Part shown: in pieces, positions 61,901 through 64,000 of the stretch
Position numbering within the stretch: the first letter of the stretch is position 1
Layout: each line of letters opens with the position of its first letter
Assembly (NCBI GenBank): GCA_964631235.1
Contig: CAZVZX010000014.1
Span: 45,305-109,304 of the forward strand
Direction of reading: 5' to 3'
DNA: 64,000 nucleotides
From: JARKPK01 sp964631235
Lineage (GTDB): Bacteria > Planctomycetota > Planctomycetia > Pirellulales > Thermoguttaceae
Notes under the pieces: generated by a model
Database searches by the model: none
The model's input: only the letters and a program-made list of their open reading frames with translations
What the model was told of the DNA's origin: nothing
Made by a program: the position numbers and the translations under genes

Positions 61901-64000
61901 CCGGCAGCAATCAAAACGCGGTGGTTCGCGATGTCTTCGCCCGCGACACCCAGGGCGCCATGGGCGATCCCTACACCCGAAGCCGTCCGTATCATCTTTA
62001 TATCAACGGGCAGTATTGGGGACTCTACGAGACTCAAGAGAGGGCCGAAGCCAGTTACGCCGAGTCGTATTTGGGCGGCGATGACGACGATTACGACGTG
62101 ATCAAAGTGGCCGATCAACCGCCGTATCCCGCCTACACGATCTTTGCCACCGACGGCAATATGAACGCCTGGCAAGATTTCTGGAACCAGGCCGCCGGCA
62201 AGTTCACTGTTTATACCTATTTGGCCAACGTGCCGGTCACGTCGCTGGCCGCGGCGGACGCTGTGATTGCCGACACCTCGAAACAGCTTTCCGCGGTGGC
62301 CGGCTCAGCCGATGTAATCAACTACATCAACACCGGCAGCGATGGCCGATTCACCAGCGGCAACGCCGCCTTCCCCAATACGACCATCGGGTCGAATGTT
62401 GACAACTTTGTGATTTGCGTCACCGGCACGATCGAGATTCCCACGATTGGTCCGTGGACCTTCGGCGTCAATGCCGACGACGGCTTCCGGCTCGAATTGA
62501 GCAACGGCTCCCAAACGTTCGTCATGTCGAACCCGGGGCCCAACGCTTCGCCCGTGGATACCCTGGCCACCTTCAACATCACTCAGGCCGGCTCGTACAA
62601 CGTGCGGCTCGTCTATTTCGACAATACCGGCGGAGCCGGGTTGGAACTCTTCGCCGCCCAGGGAGAATACACGACATTCAACAGCTCGGCGTTCAAACTG
62701 GTCGGCGATACGGCCAACGGCGGGCTGGCCCGATCCACGATGGCCAGTAACACGGCCTACATGCGGGTTCAGGGGCTCAATCCCGACGGAACGCCCAACC
62801 CATTCTTCCCCAAGTTGCTCGATGCGAAGAATCTGATCGATTACATGATGGTCATTTTCTTCACGGGCAACACCGACGCGCCGATCTCAAATTTCCTCAG
62901 CAATCAGTCGCCCAACAACTGGTACGGCATCTACAACCGCGTCAATCCCGACGGCTTCAAGTTCTTCGCCCACGATTCGGAACACACGCTCACTGCGGGC
63001 AGCGCGGGCGTCGATCGAACGGGTCCCTATCCCGCCGGCGATGTCTTCAACAAGAGCAATCCCCAGTGGATTCATCAGCAATTGATGTACAACGCCGAGT
63101 ACCGGCTGGCGTTCGCCGATCGGGCCCACGCGCTGCTTGCCAACGGAGGACTGCTCACTGCCGGGCCGGCCACTGCGCGCTATCAGCAGCGATGCGATGA
63201 AATTGCCATGGCGATCATCGCCGAGAGTGCCCGTTGGGGCGATTCGAAGGTCGCCACGCCGTACACCAAGGACACATGGATCACCGCAACCAACACCGAC
63301 AAAACGTATCTTCAAACCCGCGCGGCAACAATCCTTGAACAGCTCAAGGTCACCAAGCTGCGCGACAACACGGTTGCCCCGCTTTATCCGCCCACGATTT
63401 CGCCGGCGGTCTTCAGCCAGCATGGGGGGCAGGTGGCGTATGGGTATGAGCTGAGCATGTCGGGTTCGGGGGCGATTTACTACACGCTCGATGGGAGCGA
63501 TCCGCGGCTGCCGGGCGGGGCGGTGTCGCCCACGGCGCTGGTCTATAGTCCGGTTGGGACCAACGTCACGTTGGTGGCCGCCAACTCGGTGTGGAAGTAC
63601 CTCGACAACGGCAGCGATCAGGGCACGGCCTGGTACGCACCGGCGTTCAACGACTCGAGTTGGAACAGCGGGCCAGGCGTACTGGGACGTAGCAGTGATA
63701 ACGCCGGGATCAGTACGTTAATTGAAATTGGTCCTTCCGGAAATCGGTACGTCACCACCTACTTCCGCCGCGAGTTCGAGGTGGAGGATCCCGAAGAGTT
63801 CACGTCGCTGCTTTTAGAGGTGATGCGCGACGACGGCGTGGTGGTCTATCTCAACGGGGTCGAGGTGGCCCGTTCAAACATGCCGACCGGGACGATCAAC
63901 TACCTGACGTTCGCTTCGTTGTTGGTGACAACCGAGACGACCTACCATTCGCTTGATTTGTCGGCCTATCGTCATCTGCTGGTCGATGGGCGGAACGTGC
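58987..64000 (+). CDS. Giant surface protein: lamin-tail, PA14-like and CotH-kinase domains (3' end outside window)
   Basis: The frame is open from a GTG at 58987 (AGGGAG seven bases upstream) to the window end, at least 1671 residues. Near residue 33 it has RRMSFEQLEDRRLLS, the planctomycete N-terminal motif of large surface proteins. Next: a lamin-tail domain (about 44-155; ISEFVALN, SDWIELHNP), a PA14-like domain (about 230-390, FGVNSDDGFRLVL), a beta-sandwich with YLNGVEVARANAP, and a chitobiase-like module (EIRYTLDGTAPSE near 580). CotH kinase starts about 913 (RIRGGYSTSGDNPKHAFRL) and ends near 1330 (FFAHDSEHTL, the metal-binding Asp), but is split by a second PA14-like domain (about 1068-1240, FGVNADDGFRLEL). 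A second chitobiase-like and YLNGVEVARSNMP unit follow. CotH domains phosphorylate proteins. It is probably exported and cell-surface. Confidence 0.9.
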   Translation, partial: MVDPGRTSKQGPFRRSGMGGQRRKAALGRHRRMSFEQLEDRRLLSSYPVISEFVALNRDGLRDSFNEASDWIELHNPTDTPINLAGWYLTDNAANLTKWALPDVTLAAGGYLVIFASDRNLTDPAGELHTNFKLSGDGEYLALVMPGGTIAHEYTPGFPSQWTDVSYGLVQEATVLVGSGATAKYLVPNVSHAGLNWTAVGFNDSSWQSGPTGLGFDSGNGFTVNYYKVNTAVAGTVDDINEAEAIIADPNKYSTKVTVYAPTINYYGSGGNYARYLGDLPFPTQTLNQAVDDFIIEAFATVYVPSAGQWTFGVNSDDGFRLVLNNSSSTYSMEYATPRAPGDTLQTFNFTQAGLYSLRLLYFERGGGAEVELFASPGSYTAWNATTFDLVGDTANGGLSVSGFAGAVQTNVSSSMQGVNSSLWMRIPFTVTTLDDLDTLALRMKYNDGFVAYLNGVEVARANAPASLTYNSSALTMRDPALGMAFSEFNLTSVRHLLQVGGNVLAIHALNNSASDGTFLVLPELVGVKTTTNARFFTEPTPGAANLTAHTDFVADTQFSHKRGIYDQPFELVITTDTPGAEIRYTLDGTAPSETRGFVYTGPIAISGTTTVRAMAHRPGWQSTNIDTHTYIFLSDVLVQSPEGQPPVPPDGVSFAAKFDTGLDGFVYADDLFGTSNPNAAQGMYSATEGQSGGGLKVVLSGPTTAPASGGFSRTITVDKAGLYGVWLRYRLVMGPDFATDEYGELVCTIDGVRYGGDTDTSLVRITGDGSGGSSQNSGWQIYKFNVNLSAGTHTLRLGAYFNDADTSSGKWLNGFFDEVIFSQWPAAKVNSQVIDYGMDPDIVNDPVWGPQMISALTAIPTISLVLPLGNLFDPSTGIYSNAWQAGAAWERPVSVELINPDGTPGFQVEAGLRIRGGYSTSGDNPKHAFRLLFREEYGDSKLVYPLFGDEGVDTFDKIDLRCSQNYSWSFAGSNQNAVVRDVFARDTQGAMGDPYTRSRPYHLYINGQYWGLYETQERAEASYAESYLGGDDDDYDVIKVADQPPYPAYTIFATDGNMNAWQDFWNQAAGKFTVYTYLANVPVTSLAAADAVIADTSKQLSAVAGSADVINYINTGSDGRFTSGNAAFPNTTIGSNVDNFVICVTGTIEIPTIGPWTFGVNADDGFRLELSNGSQTFVMSNPGPNASPVDTLATFNITQAGSYNVRLVYFDNTGGAGLELFAAQGEYTTFNSSAFKLVGDTANGGLARSTMASNTAYMRVQGLNPDGTPNPFFPKLLDAKNLIDYMMVIFFTGNTDAPISNFLSNQSPNNWYGIYNRVNPDGFKFFAHDSEHTLTAGSAGVDRTGPYPAGDVFNKSNPQWIHQQLMYNAEYRLAFADRAHALLANGGLLTAGPATARYQQRCDEIAMAIIAESARWGDSKVATPYTKDTWITATNTDKTYLQTRAATILEQLKVTKLRDNTVAPLYPPTISPAVFSQHGGQVAYGYELSMSGSGAIYYTLDGSDPRLPGGAVSPTALVYSPVGTNVTLVAANSVWKYLDNGSDQGTAWYAPAFNDSSWNSGPGVLGRSSDNAGISTLIEIGPSGNRYVTTYFRREFEVEDPEEFTSLLLEVMRDDGVVVYLNGVEVARSNMPTGTINYLTFASLLVTTETTYHSLDLSAYRHLLVDGRNV

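Overview
The window looks like a chromosome segment of a planctomycete. The DNA is GC-rich. The last gene has the planctomycete-type N-terminal motif FEQLEDRRLLS. The families present are the ones typical of that phylum: a formylglycine sulfatase, exported ADP-ribosylglycohydrolase-like proteins, DUF6807/PmoA-like, DUF1570-like, a membrane-anchored Ser/Thr kinase, a YVTN/cytochrome fusion, a prenyltransferase-like repeat protein and a CotH/lamin-tail giant protein. There are no phage genes, no insertion sequences, no CRISPR array, and I found no tRNA or rRNA gene. One 10-N assembly gap lies at 3398-3407.

Layout. 1-12.2 kb: a cut-off membrane protein, a two-domain HtrA-like protease with a long charged tail, the rRNA methylase RlmI, a Tat-exported sugar-isomerase-like protein, a receptor Ser/Thr kinase with a beta-helix ectodomain, and a RACE-type ferredoxin/ASKHA corrinoid activator. 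12.4-17.9 kb: a TsaC/Sua5-phosphatase fusion followed by rpiB, a GH5 glycosidase, RNase PH, a 111/112-bp tandem repeat and a flavodoxin. 18-21.6 kb: the B12-dependent ribonucleotide reductase nrdJ, with a promoter overlapped by two well-spaced NrdR boxes. 22.3-26.7 kb: two metallophosphoesterases around an exported ADP-ribosylglycohydrolase, and a secreted gluzincin. 27-33.2 kb: the imuA-imuB-dnaE2 mutasome operon. 33.6-41 kb: rplU, a DUF433/DUF5615 toxin-antitoxin pair, a YVTN/dihaem cytochrome, a CDF transporter with three C-terminal domains, and a DUF6807 protein. 41.5-47.7 kb: an ACT protein, a Dabb protein, trmB, a FabZ-like dehydratase, a 32-residue basic protein resembling ribosomal protein bL37, and an anchored prenyltransferase-fold protein. 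47.8-53.3 kb: a polysaccharide-type island of beta-helix protein, second ADP-ribosylglycohydrolase and sulfatase. 53.8-64 kb: VTC polyphosphate-polymerase domain, DUF4956, HlyD adaptor, convergent TolC-like lipoprotein, then the CotH/PA14/lamin-tail giant protein running off the end.

The two signals most worth following are these. First, a dispersed ~100-bp intergenic repeat with two predicted stem-loops, present in at least seven copies on both strands. Second, the VTC-DUF4956-HlyD-OMF-CotH group, which looks like an envelope-spanning system without a conventional inner-membrane pump. Smaller but specific points are a predicted arginine-phosphatase P-loop fused to TsaC, the tandem NrdR boxes at nrdJ, a degenerate Cys/Glu second protease domain interrupted by a PDZ domain, and the bL37-like mini-gene. 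All functions are inferred from sequence by eye; no database search was run.
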